DNA from: Irpex lacteus
Lineage: Eukaryota; Basidiomycota; Agaricomycetes; Polyporales; Irpicaceae
Assembly: GCA_001986395.2 (NCBI GenBank)
Contig: MQVO02000025.1
Span: forward strand, 1-64,000
Reading direction: 5' to 3'
DNA: 64,000 nucleotides
Both the position numbers and the translations under genes were made by a program. Shown piece by piece: positions 1-9,573 of this stretch (position 1 is the stretch's first letter; each line of letters begins with the position of its first letter). The notes beneath the pieces were generated by a model. That model searched no databases and was not told where the DNA came from. It was given only the letters and a program-made list of their open reading frames with translations.

Positions 1-263
1 GCAGAAGCATGTGTCTATTAGTCATTTGATGGGTCAGAGATCATTATTTTATTGATGTGGCCGCTTTTTCAGCTTTTAGTAAAATAGGAGCCCATGATTT
101 GATGGTCCTACCCATTCTGGTACACCCCCATCAGTCCAGATTAGTCAGCCACAGCCTACCTGCCATACCCTTCCTTGCCACCTGATTAATCAACGGCTAC
201 CCAGCAGATGATTGATTAAACTGGTGAAAACGTTGTGGTAGTATGATTAATCAAACCTAGTCC
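1..263. other. Left flank without a recognisable gene
   Basis: No credible coding frame is seen. The stretch is AT-rich and contains several related words of the type GATTAATCA (near 184, 213 and 244) and TTTGATGG (near 27 and 96). It may be flank or the degraded 5' end of the retrotransposon that follows; no terminal repeat could be matched to the other side. Confidence 0.4.
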
Positions 264-445
264 ATGGGCTCACCTGCCTCCCCCGCAGGGAGACCCTATT
301 CCACCTCCTCAGCCGCCGGTTTCTCGTTCTCCATCCCCGGACATCGACGAAGTAGACGAGAAGGCCAAACGCCCGCTCTTTTCGTACACAGAGGACACCG
401 GGGTGATGCCCGCAGACATCCCGTCCGAGCCGAGCGGCGGTAGCT

Positions 446-940
446 ATGTCGGGTCTCCGCAAAGGCCAATTCGTCCCGCTTCACTACTTCCACCCTTCGA
501 TGTGCAACGCAGCGTTCGACAGGCAGAGTATTAGCATGAACGAGTCGATCGCTCTGCAAGTGGACGGCAACGCGGTCAGCCTGATCCGCGAAGGCGGCTT
601 ACCGCAGAAGGGTATCATCAAGGACAGCGACCTATCTTTCAAGGATTTCGAGCTCGCATCGGCCGGCCTTATCGCGAAGATGAAGGAGTGTAACGACATC
701 TATTCAGAAGAGGTCGTCAAAGACGTGTACACGTTCTTCCACCTCCTCATCACACACGGGTATCGCGGGCGTAAGCTAGGCGACGAGGCGTTGCTGCTCT
801 ATGCAGCACACTCGCGGCAGCATTGGCATGTGTGCTTCGCCAGCGCAGGGAAAGGAGGTCCCGGGCTATTTCGTCTCGGCGTGATCAACGAGGTGAAGCT
901 CAAGGACCATTTACACGACCTCGAGATGGCGCACCTGTAA
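446..940 (+). pseudogene. Gag-like N-terminal piece of the YR retrotransposon
   Basis: An open frame of 164 codons that begins MSGLRKGQFVPLHYF and contains a patterned helical middle (ELASAGLIAKMKECNDIYSE). Its position directly upstream of the zinc-knuckle region and its composition suggest the structural gag-like ORF of a DIRS/Ngaro element. A second open frame upstream (about 295-445, Pro/Asp/Glu-rich, read in another phase) may be its real N-terminus, so a frame break near 440 is likely. After 940 the frame stops and is followed by the five-copy repeat region. Function is inferred from position; no catalytic motif is expected. Confidence 0.5.
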
Positions 941-1072
941 GTCACCTCAATCGTTTCATAGCATTGTTCGGTCGCGCTCACGTGTTTTGTTTCCAAATCA
1001 TTCTTCACCTTCCACTCCATTTCCTCATCTTTCCCTTTCCTCTCTACCTTTCTCCACGCGCGGCGGGGGCAA

Positions 1073-1281
1073 CCATGTGCGTTTCGGTTGTCTTCGCGGG
1101 GTTGGACCAATTCGTCGGGTCATGTGCGTTTCGACCCTCCACGAACCAACCCGGGCACGTCACGGCCATGTGCGTTTCGGCGTGACGGTGCTATTGGGAT
1201 CGGGTGGCCATGTGCGTTTCGGCCTACCTTCAACGCACGTTTGCGTAATCCCTCAATCGGTCCTGACCATGTGCGTTTCGG
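1073..1281 (+). repeat. Five direct copies of a 15-bp word with 42-59 bp spacing
   Basis: The word CCATGTGCGTTTCGG occurs at 1073-1087, 1166-1180, 1208-1222 and 1267-1281, and as TCATGTGCGTTTCGA at 1120-1134. Start-to-start distances are 47, 46, 42 and 59 bp. The spacers are unrelated to one another at first sight, but copy 3 is flanked by an inverted repeat (CACGTCACG at 1156-1164, CGTGACGGTG at 1181-1190). Distances are not multiples of three, so the repeat is not a protein repeat. It lies between the two gag pieces. It could be a cis-acting element of the retrotransposon (promoter or protein-binding array) or a small insertion. Confidence 0.85.
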
Positions 1282-1319
1282 TCGGGACGTGCGTCGTTCG
1301 CTCTACCCCGCATGCCATA

Positions 1320-1793
1320 CGGATGGGGGTATATGCCACAGCTGGAAACCAGTCGAGCAATTCGCAGAGCTCGAGACCAGGACGGTCTATAGAAGGCGGA
1401 GTGCAACGGGTAGCGCGACGTCACGTCGATCGCCCCAGCCCAACCAGCAACCGGCGCAGCAAGCGAGACGGCGGGTCGTCGTCGTCGTCAGGCAACAAGC
1501 CAAAGACCTCCTTTCGCGATGACGACGTTGCCTTATGCGCGGTCTGCCTCGGGCTCCACAAGGGCTATCGCAAGTGCTCACGCGATACCCTCTGGTCAGG
1601 AGGGCCCGCCCATGCACGTCGCGCCAAAGATGGGAAAATCTTCACCATCTCTGGTCGTCCCCTCTGCACCCCGATTTCCAGAGGAACGGAACCTGCCCAT
1701 TTTGAGGAGGATCCTAAGCACGTCCACGAGTGTTCAGGCTGTGGGGAGAAATCTCACGGAGCTTGCGACTGTCCTCTCGGACAGAAGGACTAG
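1320..1793 (+). pseudogene. Gag-like C-terminal piece with CCHC zinc knuckle
   Basis: The frame ending at 1793 is rich in Ser, Arg and Gln and then carries two Cys clusters. The first is CAVCLGLHKGYRKC; the second, CSGCGEKSHGACDC, fits the canonical CX2CX4HX4C zinc knuckle used by Gag-type proteins to bind element RNA. The open frame extends back to 987, but the part before about 1320 runs through the five-copy repeat and is probably not native coding sequence. It overlaps the start of the reverse-transcriptase frame (1519), as is common in this order of elements. Confidence 0.6.
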
Positions 1794-3588
1794 GGCGTTC
1801 ACGCCCCTTCGAGCGGCGGGATGGGCGACCGCGTTAAACACGGCCGGGCTTAGCCAACGTTATCCATCCCTAGTGCAAAATATAGCAGCAGGTTTCTCCG
1901 TAGGGTTCCCAACCATTTCACAAACTTATTCCCCACTTAATCACCCATCCCTTATCACTCATGCTTCCGCGTTCGCCGCCTCCGTCACCCACGAACTGGT
2001 CACCAAGCGATACCTTGGTCCCTTCTCTCAGACGGAGGTTGAATCATTAATTGGTCCTTTCCACACGTCCCCTTTATCCATAATCCCCAAACCGCATAAA
2101 CCTAATAGCTTTCGTATAATTCAGAATTTTTCATTCCCTTATAACCCAGTGGGAGACGTGTCGTCGATGAACGCAGGCATCAATTCAGACTTGTACCCTT
2201 GCACGTGGGGTACTTTCACTGTGGTTTCATTGTTATTCAGCCAGCTTCCCCCGGGCTCGCAGGCCGCGGTTCGAGACGTGGCAGAAGCCTATCGATCCAT
2301 CCCTCCCAGTGGCCAGGCGCAGTGGTGCGCACGGCGAACACCGGCGAGTTACAGTTTTGCATTGACACTTGTGCTAGCTTCGGAGGAGCAGCGAATTGTG
2401 GAGTCTTCGGGACGTGCGCAGACGCAGCGTGCGATATATTACGCGCAAACGGCATTGGTCCAATTGTCAAGTGGGTAGACGATCACACATTCGTTCGCAT
2501 CAAATCCCACCTCCTCCCGTCATACAACCTCCAGCGACAGAACTGGCGCCAGGTCATCGAGGAATTCGAAGGCCAGCACCACACCGGAGGTAGGCTGTGG
2601 TATGGGGGTCGTGAGTTGCCCGACGGCCGAACCGAGGAGTTCGCCGAGGACATGACCCATCCTTTAAGAGTGCTAACGCAAGGAGAGTTCCCATACTCGT
2701 TGAGAGACGTAGATCGCGTGACAGAGCCGTTAGGCATCGTCTGGGAACTGCTGAAGGACCAAGACTTCGCCCCAGCAGTGACGTTCACAGGTTTCTTGTG
2801 GAATTTAGACACTTACACGGTCGAACTCACGAGCAAGAAGCGGGAAAAGTACCTTTCAAGCCATCGCAGACTGGAAGGCGAAACCGTTACACACATTAGA
2901 AGAAACGCAGAAGCTGTTAGGCAAGCTTCTGCACGCATCGAACGTCACGCCAGGAGGGCGTGCGTACCTCACGTGCCTGGAGGCGTTCCTAGGCGTCTGC
3001 GTGGACAAGCCATCAATGCCCAGGCGCCCGCCACGCGACACCAACCGCGACCTCGACTGGTGGGCAACCCAGCTGTCTCGAACCTTCACTGCCATCCCTA
3101 TACCGGGTCCCGTCACCATCCTTCGCCTTCACGCGTTCTCAGATGCAAGCTCGGGAGTGGGGATTGGAGTTATCTTGGGCAATAGATGGCGGGCGTGGCG
3201 TTTCAGGCCGGGTTGGAAGAGCGAGCGTCGAGAAATCGGATGGGCCGAGGCGGTAGGTTTCGAGTTCTTAGTACGGCTGGTGATCCAGTCTAACCCCCCC
3301 CATCCGCACCTACGACTGCACGGCGACAATCAGGGAGTCGTCGCAGCGTGGCGCAACGGTCGCAGCCGCAACCCGCAGGTCAACTCCGTATTCAAGCGCA
3401 TCCACGAGATCCTCGTCGGCACGGGCATCCACATCTATTGCGACTACGTCCCGAGCAACGACAACCCCGCAGATGGCCCATCGAGGGGACAATACCCACC
3501 GCAATCCAACCTCCTTCCCCCCATCGACATTCCCCTCGACGTCGCACCCTTCCTCGAAGACGTTAGGCCGGGAAGCGAACGATCGTAA
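1519..3588 (+). pseudogene. Reverse transcriptase-RNase H of the YR retrotransposon, with frame breaks
   Basis: Copies element RNA into DNA and removes the RNA strand. The RT fingers/palm start in frame 1 (HTSPLSIIPKPHKPNSFR, then RDVAEAYRSIP with a catalytic Asp), continue in frame 3 from about 2300 (IHPSQWPG, DTCASFGG, and WVDDHTFVR as the YxDD-equivalent box), and return to frame 1 at about 2853 (AIADWK, TLEETQKLLGKLLHAS). RNase H follows with FSDASS, GWAEAVG, LHGDNQG and NDNPADGPSR supplying the acidic residues. The two frame changes are inside conserved blocks, with no pause or slippery context, so they look like small deletions rather than programmed shifts. The end overlaps the recombinase ORF by 116 nt. 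Confidence 0.8.
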
Positions 3589-5041
3589 CAGCTTCGATCG
3601 CGAGATGCTGGACGCGATGTTCCAGCTAGACGTGGTGCAGGGGGGGTCCAGATCTGTCCGCGAGACTACAGACAAGGGGGCCACGGCGCAACGCAGGTCC
3701 AACACGGCCGTCCCCATCGACGACTTGTTCGACTTGGACCTCAGGCGTACCAGGAGAACGGCAGAGGCGGTTAACGACGCGCTCGTCGTGCCACCACCTG
3801 CAGCACGTCCCGTCCAGGAGAACGCACCGCGTCAGCCAGCACCACCCAGAGCCACCCAAGCTCGTCCATCCCAACAACGCCTCGCTGCGCTCGCGGACAG
3901 CACGCACGCACACGCCTTAGACCCGGTCCCAGGCGAGTTTCATATCCTGCGCCCAGACTGCCCGGCCAAGGACAGGCTACTGCAGTGGAGACCATCCCAA
4001 CCAGCATCGATCGACGACGCCCTGTCACAAGACGACGCAGCGAGGATTTCCCTCGCCTTGGGGGAAGCCTTCCGAGACAGCACGAAGGCCACCTATGCAG
4101 CGGGTTTAAAGCTATACATGGACTTGTGCGACACGAAGGGAATTCCCGACCGCAACCGCATCCCCGCTAGCAACGACCTCATCTCGCTCTTCATATCTCA
4201 GCTGGTAGGAGCGTACTCCGCAAGCGCGGCCAAGAATTATTTTGCAGGCGTACGAGCCTGGCATATCATTCACAGGTACCGCTGGACCTTCGACGGCCCC
4301 CTCTTCACAACCTTACTCAACGCTGCCAAGGCGTCGGCCCCGAAGGAGTCCAAAGCCCCAAAGAAAGAGCCCTACACACTCGCAGTGCTAAAAGCTCTGT
4401 TCCGCGTTCTCGACCTGAACTCGTCCAGAGACGCCGCAGTAGCAGCAGCTGCGTCCATCGCGTTCTACAGCCTCGCACGCGCTGGCGAGCTCACGGTGAG
4501 AAGTCTCAAGGAGTTCGATCCCAAGGTACACGTCACAACTAGCAACCTGGGCGAGGATCGCGACAGGTTCTTCCACGACGTAACTACCTTACGAATCCCG
4601 CGGACAAAGGTGGCCATAGACGGGCAAACGATTTGCTGGGCGAAGCAAGACGGTCTTACCGATCCTTACGCCGCTCTCGAGAATCACCTGCGCATCAACA
4701 AACCTGAACCGCACGAGCATTTGTTCACCCACTGGGCGGTCACGCCGGGGAAATCCAAGAAGGTTCCGTTGACCATCAAGACCTTGCGGGCACGCCTCAA
4801 GACTGCCGCAATCACAGCGAACGTTAAAGCATTGCAGGGACACGCTTTCAGAGTGGGAGGGACCCTCGAGTACCTACTTCGGGGCGTACCGTTCGAGGTG
4901 GTGAAGTCGCACGGGCGGTGGAAAGGTGAAGCCTTCCAGTTGTACCTCAGAAGGCACGCACAAATCATCGCGCCATACATCCAAGCACGTCCGGAAGCAC
5001 ACGTCAAATTCGTCAACGCCGTGGCAGCGCGGGATCAGTGA
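3473..5041 (+). CDS. Tyrosine recombinase of the YR retrotransposon
   Basis: A 522-codon open frame starting at an ATG inside the RNase H end. The first 170 residues are low-complexity and Ala/Pro/Arg-rich. The core-binding domain covers roughly residues 190-270 (FRDSTKATYAAGLKLY, then SAAKNYFAGVRAWH). The catalytic domain shows the first Arg in LARAGEL (about residue 335), the H-x-x-R box as GHAFR (about 457), the following HGRW, and the nucleophile candidate Tyr in QLYLRRH (about 490). These are the residues of phage-integrase-type recombinases, which insert the circular cDNA of DIRS/Ngaro elements without target duplication. Unlike the RT part, this frame has no visible break, so it could still be a folded enzyme. 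Confidence 0.85.
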   Translation: MAHRGDNTHRNPTSFPPSTFPSTSHPSSKTLGREANDRNSFDREMLDAMFQLDVVQGGSRSVRETTDKGATAQRRSNTAVPIDDLFDLDLRRTRRTAEAVNDALVVPPPAARPVQENAPRQPAPPRATQARPSQQRLAALADSTHAHALDPVPGEFHILRPDCPAKDRLLQWRPSQPASIDDALSQDDAARISLALGEAFRDSTKATYAAGLKLYMDLCDTKGIPDRNRIPASNDLISLFISQLVGAYSASAAKNYFAGVRAWHIIHRYRWTFDGPLFTTLLNAAKASAPKESKAPKKEPYTLAVLKALFRVLDLNSSRDAAVAAAASIAFYSLARAGELTVRSLKEFDPKVHVTTSNLGEDRDRFFHDVTTLRIPRTKVAIDGQTICWAKQDGLTDPYAALENHLRINKPEPHEHLFTHWAVTPGKSKKVPLTIKTLRARLKTAAITANVKALQGHAFRVGGTLEYLLRGVPFEVVKSHGRWKGEAFQLYLRRHAQIIAPYIQARPEAHVKFVNAVAARDQ

Positions 5042-5488
5042 GGGATTTTGTTTGGGCCAATTCTCATAGGGTGAGTCTAGCCGACTAAGCTTTGTGGGGT
5101 CTGCGTTCGCCGATGCGTCGGCCAGCCTCCTACGTAGGATGGGATTCGTCACTCACGCAGACTTGGTTTAATCTTAGTCTTCCTCGTGGAGTGGGCATCT
5201 GTGCCCTCCGGTTAGTCGGTCGGCCCTTCGGGCCGTCTCCCTCCTACGTCGTCATATCTGCACCCTCGTTTCCAGTTCGCTTCTCTCTTACGTTCGTCTC
5301 GTATCCTGTCAGACCCTTACCGCATACAGCAGGAAAAAACCGTCCGGGCTAACTAAGGGTTGAATAGTATTTACACTGCTATGCAATACTTAGTGTCGAC
5401 TCGCAGTGACTCAATTTGGACTTACGGGACCTATCACGCGCTACCCTCGCCGTTGGCTATTTTGATGTTAAACTGGCGGGAATTAAGA
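5042..5488. other. 3' part of the YR element and spacer
   Basis: No gene is seen. A perfect short inverted repeat, CGGCCCTTCGGGCCG, lies at 5221-5235 about 180 bp after the recombinase stop; it could fold at RNA level as a tight hairpin. Its role in the retrotransposon is unknown. The rest is unremarkable sequence running into the 3' end of the minus-strand Plavaka transposase gene. Confidence 0.5.
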
Positions 5489-8400
5489 TTATATAACTGT
5501 ATGGTAGCTGTGACGATCTGTGAATGAGTTAACGAAGAACGCTGGGCAAAGGTCAAGAACATTCCCGGAGGAATACGCTCGAGAACAGACCGGACCGAAA
5601 GACGGAAATAGCTGTATACTACGCCGTATGTTATGCAATGGAATGACACTAGCCAGCGGCTGGCCGTCCGGGAGAAGTGCACGTTTGATGCGATAGAGTA
5701 AGTGATGCGGCTGTGGTGCTCGGGGAAACGGTGTGAACCACTCGACGTAGGCGAGATAACGAGGGGGGAGTGTACCGGGAGCGAAGAGTTGTGCCGATGC
5801 ACGGGCTGGTAGGGCAAATATTACCTTCAAACGCGCTACACGATAACCTAACAGAGGATCATGATGAATGAGTCATGAATGAATATATACGAGCAGTTCT
5901 AACGTACCTGACACGCCTACATAATCACCTGTCCCCCCGTTTACAAGCACTGTATCAAATCGTGCTGGTAGAACACGGTTCTGACTGTCGCGGCGTGTAG
6001 GAACTGCAACGGCAGTATCGAGCTCGTTTGACATGAGCCGGTGATGTTCTGAGTCGCCTAGCCAGAACTTCGCCTTATGATAGACCGGTAGAGTGCGGAA
6101 CGGGAGGTCAAGATGGGCTGCACGGGCATTCACTTGGGCTTTCGTGAGGTGAGGGTTAGAGTGGCGGACAATGAATTCAGCAAGAGCATCCCGAAAGAGC
6201 AATGCGTGGTAGTCTCTGACCAATTCTGTCAGTGGGACAGCCTTGCGAGATGGATGCTTGGTCATCACAAGCCGTGGCGGTGGCATTGGGAACAACGGCT
6301 TCTCGGTCGGAGGGGGACGGCACCCATTCTTGCGCCATTGGACTAGCTTTTCGTGTTGAAGGATCTTCTCACGTCGCTCTAGCCACCGTGTCATCTGCGG
6401 AAGTTCGTTCTTGTGATTTGTGGCATGGTACGCGTCCTTTGCGAAGTCTATGTGAAGGCGCTCAGTGTATTCCGTATTGAAATTGTCCGCTGTACCGAGG
6501 GACTTGATGAGGGCAACATAATGACTGGCAAAATGCAACTTCGGTAGCTGCCAGTTCTTTCGGATGCCTAGCTCGATGAAGATATCTTTGTTATCATGAA
6601 AACTCTGGAGAGCGTTGTGAAGAAGAATAAGGGTGTCAGATGAATGGACTGGGTACTGAGCGAGATAGAGAAAATCCAACAGCGCACGAGTAGCCTTGAC
6701 GAGGCGTACAGGTGACTGCCCTCCAGGAAGCGGCATATCAATGATGACTCCAAGGATGATGCGGGCAAGGTCGCTGTGTTCCTTGCCAGTTGGGCGTGAG
6801 AGATGGGTAAGACCTTTCCAGAAGTGGCGAACACGGGAGTTGGGGGGCAGAGACCGGCAGCGAGCGTCCAGTTCATCATGATCGAACATCTTCTTTATCC
6901 AGTTCACAAGGTGCTTGATCAAACCTTGGTAGAGTTGGTGAAGAATATCGGGGGGGATAGCCATGTAGATATCGGTGAATGGAAGGTCTTCCCAGTACGG
7001 ATGAGGGATTGACTTGACACCTGCCTCTCGACAAGCACGTGCAAAGTCGTTCGGATTGGTTTCATACGTGGCGAGCGCATCAAGAACTTTGCTGATATCA
7101 CGGAGGGGGTAATCTAGGTCAAAGTCTCCGAGCTCGTTGAAAGGCACAGTGCACCGAGGGCACTCGCCCATCTTGCATCCTACAACAGCAATATTCTCCA
7201 TGTAGTCGCCCACGTGTGCGGCGAAGATGGGGTGTACACGACGAACTACGCCGTCGCCGCTTGACATGCGTAGCCCGTTCAGTCCAGCGTCGTGTAGCGG
7301 TCGCAGAATCTCTCGAAGAGCGCTGTGGAAGATGTTGGCGACCATGCGCCGTTTCGCGGCCTGGTTCGTAACGTGTTCGAGACGCGTGGTGGGTAGGTAT
7401 GCCAGTAGGATCTGGGTTTGCTGAGACACCTTTCGCCGGAGCTCCTTTGGTATGTTGCCGATAGTGAGGTAGACCGGATACATGCTCTTGCCACCGAAGA
7501 GCGCAACTTGGGTCTTGTCGGAGGCGATGATAACGGGGATAACGGTGGCCCCAGGGCATCTCTTCTCGAGCTTCTCCTGATCAAATACTGTTAGGTTAGA
7601 TAGACATGTACCACAAACACTGTCTCTCACCTGTGTAGTCCACCACCACTTCCCAGTGTGCATGTCGTGATAAAGACGGTTCTGTTGAGTCTCGTCTGTG
7701 TAGTGTCGTTCAGGGGCAAACAAAAGGTATGGAGCAAAGGCCTTTTCCGAGAACAAAGCGCGAATGCAAGCGATGACGTCGCGATAATAGACGTCAAACG
7801 TCTCGCCACTCAGCTCGATCTCTGCGCGTTGAAATCGTGGTCGACTTGCCGGCAGCTGATCGTCGATGATACGGTTGAGCTCACGTGAATCCTTATACGA
7901 GAGTTCAAGCGCGTTGCGAAGCTGTCAATAAATGAGCACTTTCGAACGTCACACCACTAGGAATAAGTACTCACGCCAGGAATGCCCAGGAGATCGGATA
8001 CCGCTGTTGAGCCCTGACCACGGAGTTTGGCCCATTTTGCGACCTTCCAGTCTATCTCAGAAACGAACGGATAGTATGGATTACGCTGGTAAAGCCCATG
8101 AGGTACGTCTGCTCCCTCTGAGCCTGCCTTGGGAATAGGTGCTCCAGCGGTTTGTCGAGGAAATTGCTCCACATATATCTTCTGCCGCAAGGAGTCCTCA
8201 ACGGCGTCCCTTCCTACACCGAGTGATCTTTGCTTTTGTGTCTTGTCTTGTCCTTCCTCGGAGTCGCTATCGATATTCATGGGTTGTGAGCCACTGTGCG
8301 ACAAAGTATGAAAATCACAACGAGCAGAATAAGCAATGGCTGGACTCACTGATCGAGCAACTCTGCCTCATTCCTTTGGTCATTAAATGCCTCGTCAAAG

Positions 8401-8696
8401 TCCCCATGATCCCACCCTGGTAGGTCGGCAGGGCCATATTGTTCACCAAAGAAGTCGCCAACGAATGCTTGGAGCGGGCTTGCAGGCTCGTTGTCATCGT
8501 CATCGTCCAGGGGATCCAGGTGAGAGTGCTCGGTGAGGTCGGCAGCAGATTGCCAGTGCTGTGGGTGTGCTTCAAGCTCCTGGAGGCTCTCTCTGCAGCG
8601 TGGATTTTTGCTTTGTCGAAGATGACTCATGAGGCCCCTGCCAGCAGCGAAATGGTTCTTGCAGCCTATACATTGGATCTTGTGTGCTGCTTGCAT
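5489..8696 (-). CDS. Plavaka-type DDE transposase, apparently intact, five exons
   Basis: Exons (minus strand) are 8696-8350, 8293-7975, 7921-7631, 7576-5908 and 5847-5489, all GT-AG, giving one frame of 994 codons. Exon 1 carries a zinc-finger-like start (CIGCKNHF...HLRQSKNPRC) and an acidic stretch. Exon 2 holds NPYYPFVSEIDWKVAKWAKLRG. The core has the family signatures SSDKTQ-like SDKTQVALFGGK, YPVYLTIGNIPKELRR, CPRC, PPDILHQLYQGLIKHLVNW, and FNTEYTERLHIDFAKDAYHA. The C-terminal exon ends LKVIFALP and a tail. These match the Plavaka branch of CACTA-like cut-and-paste transposons described in Agaricomycetes. The 54-nt intron 7577-7630 is in frame, so its retention would add 18 residues rather than break the protein. 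No convincing terminal inverted repeat was recognised. Confidence 0.85.
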
Positions 8697-9559
8697 AATG
8701 AATTCAGAGATGGATATATGAGATTAGATGATGTAAGATATTTATTAGGGAGACACGTAAGACTGCGAGATGTGTGTACTGAAGAGAGCTCGAGACGTCC
8801 TGTTATTGTACTGTACAACTGTTTGCAGCGCCAAAACCGGCAATGCCCGATGACCAACACCAGTGGTCCCCCAGTGGTCCCTCGCTAGCGCCTACAGTCG
8901 GAGTGCGAAAATACCCAGGGGCTTCCGCGCAAGCTCAATGCTGGCAACTCACTCACACCACCGCAACGTCTTCCCTGTCCACACTCTGCACGCCTCCTTC
9001 ATCACTCCTCTCACTATGCTAGAGCACTGGCCGTAATGATTATTCAAGAGATCTGTGAAAACGATGGTCTTGATTAACGTAACCGTTTTCAGGACACGAT
9101 GCAGAGGTATGTTCGTCTTTTTGCGACAGACGATCACCTTCTCTCCTTTCTCATTGACGACAATCTCCCTTGTTCTTCACAACATCCAGACCCGTCTCAA
9201 TGTCATGTCGCCCGTATATCGCCGACCACCTCGCTTTCTCCCTCGACAATTCCCACCAACTAGTCACTGACGCCTTTGGCAGCCCCGCCTACCCCTCTTC
9301 CTCGCATCTCCCATAGTCAACCAAACTCCTTCACTTCTACCAAGCACGAGAACGACATCAATCTCACTACATGAACGATAATCGAACATTGTACGAAGGA
9401 TATACGCTACAAGACCAGTACCGCAAGGCATAGGGCTGGAAGGAGGAGCGGGGGTTAAAAAAGGATGGAACCTGGCGTGATGAACAGCGCAGTCACAGCA
9501 GAGGGATCCCCAGTTGGTGCAGAGAGTGGTGTGCCAACGGCAGGACTAGGGAGCGTGGC
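8697..9559. other. Spacer without a recognisable gene
   Basis: No coding frame with splice support is seen. The direct repeat CAGTGGTCCC occurs twice close together (about 8861-8882). A CACT-starting word is present on the minus strand at about 8905, which would suit a CACTA-like terminus, but no matching partner with a target duplication was found on the other side of the transposase. Confidence 0.4.
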
Positions 9560-9573
9560 TACAGGGCCACGGC

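Larger units (their letters stand above)
264..5240 (+). mobile_element. Decayed tyrosine-recombinase retrotransposon (DIRS/Ngaro-like)
   Basis: The order of parts is a gag-like region, CCHC zinc knuckle, reverse transcriptase, RNase H and then a tyrosine recombinase that overlaps the RNase H frame. That order, with no aspartic protease or DDE integrase, defines the DIRS order; Ngaro-like members are known in basidiomycetes. The coding pieces sit in different frames (gag 446-940, zinc knuckle to 1793, RT from 1519, RT core to about 2853, RNase H to 3588, recombinase 3473-5041), and at least two frame breaks fall inside conserved RT blocks, so the copy is probably dead. I could not find the split or inverted terminal repeats expected of the order, so both ends are approximate. 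Confidence 0.8.

Noticed and set aside
1073..1281. CRISPR-like array of short repeats with regular spacing
   Set aside because: The context is a eukaryotic retrotransposon with introns nearby, the repeat is only 15 bp, and there are no cas genes.
987..1320. Protein-coding use of the region with repeated HVRFG/MCVS words
   Set aside because: The 15-bp repeats fall in different frames relative to one another, so they do not encode a protein repeat.
1230..1424. Many further open frames of 60-120 codons on both strands throughout the window
   Set aside because: They overlap better supported genes in other frames or lie in repeats without splice, start or paralog support.
5221..5235. Hairpin as an intrinsic transcription terminator
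   Set aside because: The genome is eukaryotic and no U-tract follows; it is reported only as an inverted repeat.
8891..8905. CACT-starting terminus for the first Plavaka element
   Set aside because: No matching inverted terminus with a target duplication was found on the other side (a CACTG word near 5373 does not extend).
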